Below are positions 6,748 through 8,069 of a stretch of 8,069 bases of DNA, in pieces. Position numbers and translations under genes: made by a program. The stretch comes from Candidatus Glassiibacteriota bacterium (GTDB lineage Bacteria > Gemmatimonadota > Glassbacteria > GWA2-58-10), in contig JAUVUV010000082.1 in NCBI GenBank assembly GCA_030604975.1, positions 1-8,069 on the forward strand, read 5' to 3'. How positions within the stretch are numbered: the first letter of the stretch is position 1; the number at the start of each line of letters is the position of its first letter. Below the pieces are notes generated by a model. It was not told the origin of the DNA. It worked only from the letters and a program-made list of their open reading frames with translations, and searched no databases.

Positions 6748-7308
6748 ATGAGCGATGGATCAGGGGAAAAAGTGCGATTCTACGATTCACTTAAGGCACG
6801 GATCATCCAATGGCTGGGTTCGAAACTCGGCGGCAGGCTGGTGAAGCTTGCTGAATTCACCTTTCTGCTGCCGGATATCATGATCCTGCTCGGCCGCCTG
6901 CTTCTGGACAAGCGGGTACCACGCCGTCTTCGAATCAAGCTCGGGATGATCCTCGGCTACCTGGCAAGCCCGCTGGACCTGGTTCCGGAAGCTCTAGTAG
7001 GTCCGTTAGGCCTGGTCGAGGATCTGGTGCTGGTTGCTTTTGCACTGAACCGTGTATTCGCCGAGGTGGAGCACGGAATACTGGCCGAACACTGGTCAGG
7101 CCGGCCCGAACACCTGGAAAAGCTTGGCGAACTGGTCGATCTGATTGATGGAATTTTCAGTGGAAAAGTCGGCGGGAAGCTTCAGGACTGGTACGACCAG
7201 GAAGCCGAAATAGAGGTTGAAGGTGAGGAAAGTCCGGTGGAACTGGTCAGTGAGGAAGAAGATTCCGGAGAAGAGAGAGTAGAGCGTCTCCGAGCATCAG
7301 GACTATAA
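6748..7308 (+). CDS. DUF1232 (YkvA-like) membrane-associated protein with acidic C-terminal tail
   Basis: The 186 residues contain the DUF1232 signature 'YLASPLDLVPEALVGPLGLV' (71-90), followed by EDLVLVAFAL. This corresponds to the family pattern of Y, (I/L)SP(I/L)DL(I/L)P, then P-LG--DD. DUF1232 proteins are short, probably membrane-associated helical proteins; no biochemical function is established that I can name. Residues 36-52 and 64-103 are hydrophobic. The first 30 residues are amphipathic and basic. Residues about 150-175 are strongly acidic (EAEIEVEGEESPVELVSEEE), and the protein ends in a short basic stretch. GGAGG ten bases upstream supports the ATG. The last 62 bp are also coding on the opposite strand for a zinc-ribbon protein. 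It follows glgX by 241 bp, so it is likely a separate transcription unit. Confidence 0.8.
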   Translation: MSDGSGEKVRFYDSLKARIIQWLGSKLGGRLVKLAEFTFLLPDIMILLGRLLLDKRVPRRLRIKLGMILGYLASPLDLVPEALVGPLGLVEDLVLVAFALNRVFAEVEHGILAEHWSGRPEHLEKLGELVDLIDGIFSGKVGGKLQDWYDQEAEIEVEGEESPVELVSEEEDSGEERVERLRASGL

Positions 7309-7444
7309 AGCCAGCCAGGGCAAGAACCGCCAGCACCTTGAATATCTTGTTGCGGCCTTTCGAGCCCACAGTCACCGGGTTCTTGCAATACGGGCAGATT
7401 TCAGTACCACGTTCAAGCTCCATTGCACACCAGGGGCATTCCAC
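7247..7444 (-). CDS. Small zinc-ribbon protein with one C-terminal membrane helix
   Basis: This 65-residue protein starts at GTG (7444-7442), with AAGGA eight bases upstream on the minus strand. It opens with a zinc-ribbon knuckle pair: C3-P-W-C6 and C17-P-Y-C20 (ECPWC ... ICPYC), four cysteines that could bind one zinc. A short basic linker (KGRNK, 29-33) leads to one hydrophobic helix at about 34-59 (FKVLAVLALAGFIVLMLGDA and onward), predicting a cytoplasmic ribbon anchored in the inner membrane. Short zinc-ribbon/TM proteins of this kind are common and mostly uncharacterised. Its 3' end overlaps the 3' end of the convergent DUF1232 gene by 62 bp. A lipoprotein gene lies 90 bp upstream in the same direction and may be co-transcribed. 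The paired CxxC motifs, ribosome binding site and membrane helix make this a real gene despite its size. The function is unknown. Confidence 0.72.
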   Translation of the reverse strand: MECPWCAMELERGTEICPYCKNPVTVGSKGRNKIFKVLAVLALAGFIVLMLGDALLSLLRNLLPH

Positions 7445-7452
7445 GGACAGCG

Positions 7453-7457
7453 TCCTT
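7453..7457 (-). promoter_or_regulatory. Shine-Dalgarno sequence supporting the GTG start of the zinc-ribbon gene
   Basis: On the minus strand AAGGA is followed by an eight-base spacer and GTG at 7444. The next codons give the first CxxC directly (E-C-P-W-C), so the start places the zinc ligands at the extreme N-terminus, as is usual for such proteins. Confidence 0.5.
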
Positions 7458-7529
7458 TTATCTCTTCTACTTAACGATTCAGCAGTTCCGATATTATTTC
7501 AACTCACGGCTGTAACCAAGCCATTTTAA

Positions 7530-7557
7530 TGACTCTACTGATATCTGTTGAGAGTCA
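7530..7557. repeat. Inverted repeat overlapping the stop codon of the lipoprotein gene
   Basis: TGACTCT (7530-7536) and AGAGTCA (7551-7557) are perfect 7-base arms around a 14-base loop, spanning the lipoprotein stop codon. On the minus strand the stem is followed by TTAAAATGG and not by a U-tract, so it is not a classical intrinsic terminator. It could be a 3'-end structure or chance. Confidence 0.25.
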
Positions 7558-8069
7558 AGTCCTCAAATACCAGGCTCCCTATGAAATCCTGGAGCCTGAT
7601 TTCGTTTTCCTTATAATCTAATACGACGTTCCAGGTATTTACTATTTCCGTACCGTCTCCCTTCCTGTATACGATACTGTCTATTACCACGGGATTACCC
7701 AGAGTGTCGGGCTCTTTGAACATTTGACTGGCCCATTCTTCAATGACTGAGAAATCCAGCGTCCAAGGACTTCCTTCGATTAACAGCCAATACCCTCTGT
7801 TCGCAAGGATGAAATCCAGGCTGTCGGTGTAATAACCCAGTTCAAACCAGTACCGGTCCGTATCAAAAATCAGCGAAGCTCTCAAGTTATCCAGATTGTA
7901 GCTGGCTGCTTGAATACCGTTGTCAACGTGGTAGAAAGGTAATGTGCCTCTCCAGGCACCCACCAGATCACTCATGTATATTTCTTCGCGTTCCGGTATA
8001 GTAACTTTATCCTCACAACCTGGTAATCCAAGCATGACAAAGAAAAGGATTATCGACAATGTTCTGATC
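7535..8069 (-). CDS. Predicted lipoprotein of unknown function (5' end just outside window)
   Basis: The minus-strand frame is open from the right edge to a TAG at 7537-7535. The sequence entering the window reads IRTLSIILFFVMLGLPGCED. This is a lipoprotein signal peptide with an Arg in the n-region, a hydrophobic core and the lipobox L-P-G-C. A TTG at 8059 could be a start, but it would discard the basic n-region, so I think the true start lies a few codons beyond the right edge. The mature protein of about 160 residues is rich in aromatic and alternating hydrophobic residues (for example 'LRASLIFDTDRYWFELGYY') and has 'LVGAWRGTL' soon after the lipid-anchored cysteine. This pattern suggests a small beta-barrel or beta-sandwich, perhaps lipocalin-like, but I do not recognise a family. 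Hand-counted lines here are 42-52% GC, against 58% for a line in glgX. It likely sits in the periplasm, attached to a membrane. Confidence 0.68.
   Translation of the reverse strand, partial: IRTLSIILFFVMLGLPGCEDKVTIPEREEIYMSDLVGAWRGTLPFYHVDNGIQAASYNLDNLRASLIFDTDRYWFELGYYTDSLDFILANRGYWLLIEGSPWTLDFSVIEEWASQMFKEPDTLGNPVVIDSIVYRKGDGTEIVNTWNVVLDYKENEIRLQDFIGSLVFEDLTLNRYQ

Noticed and set aside
7338..7529. 63-codon plus-strand frame opposite the zinc-ribbon gene
   Set aside because: The minus strand has paired CxxC motifs and a ribosome binding site. The plus frame has neither a ribosome binding site nor a recognisable feature.

Overview
The window is about 8.1 kb of chromosomal sequence from a diderm (outer-membrane) bacterium. 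The coding part is moderately GC-rich: one hand-counted line inside glgX is 58% GC. A SprA-type type IX secretion protein, an extended LptF and a GlgX debranching enzyme together suggest the Fibrobacteres-Chlorobi-Bacteroidetes (FCB) superphylum. The usable Shine-Dalgarno sequences and ordinary sigma70-like promoter elements point to a non-Bacteroidetes or deep-branching member. This placement is inference; there is no rRNA or other marker gene in the window.

Layout from left to right. (1) Positions 1-1254, minus strand, hold the N-terminal 418 codons of a SprA/Sov-like outer-membrane translocon gene. It runs off the left edge and starts at a TTG codon with a good ribosome binding site. (2) Positions 1255-1684 are a divergent intergenic region, GC-rich near sprA and AT-rich near lptF. 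It contains a plausible promoter with a 10-bp dyad beside its -10 box. (3) Positions 1685-4305, plus strand, carry lptF and lptG, the two membrane permeases of the lipopolysaccharide exporter, 2 nt apart. (4) Positions 4362-6506, plus strand, carry a full-length GlgX-type glycogen debranching enzyme, 56 nt after lptG and possibly co-transcribed with it. (5) Positions 6507-6747 are a gap with small hairpins. (6) Positions 6748-7308, plus strand, encode a DUF1232 (YkvA-like) membrane-associated protein with an acidic tail. (7) On the minus strand, a small zinc-ribbon membrane protein (7247-7444) overlaps the 3' end of the DUF1232 gene tail-to-tail by 62 bp. It is preceded in its own direction by a lipoprotein gene (7535 to the right edge) whose first codon lies just outside the window.

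How the genes fit together. LptF and LptG extract lipopolysaccharide from the inner membrane and feed it towards the outer membrane. SprA is the outer-membrane channel for T9SS cargo, and in Bacteroidetes much of that cargo is anchored to lipopolysaccharide after export. The divergent pairing of these genes is therefore the most suggestive functional link here, although adjacency alone does not prove it. GlgX is storage-carbohydrate metabolism and has no evident link. The right end is a cluster of small envelope-type proteins of unknown role.

I found no mobile element, CRISPR array, tRNA or rRNA, and no convincing wholly new system. The points most worth following are the sprA/lptFG pairing, the structured divergent intergenic region, the extra domain in LptF, an Asp-rich loop in GlgX, and the 62-bp convergent overlap.
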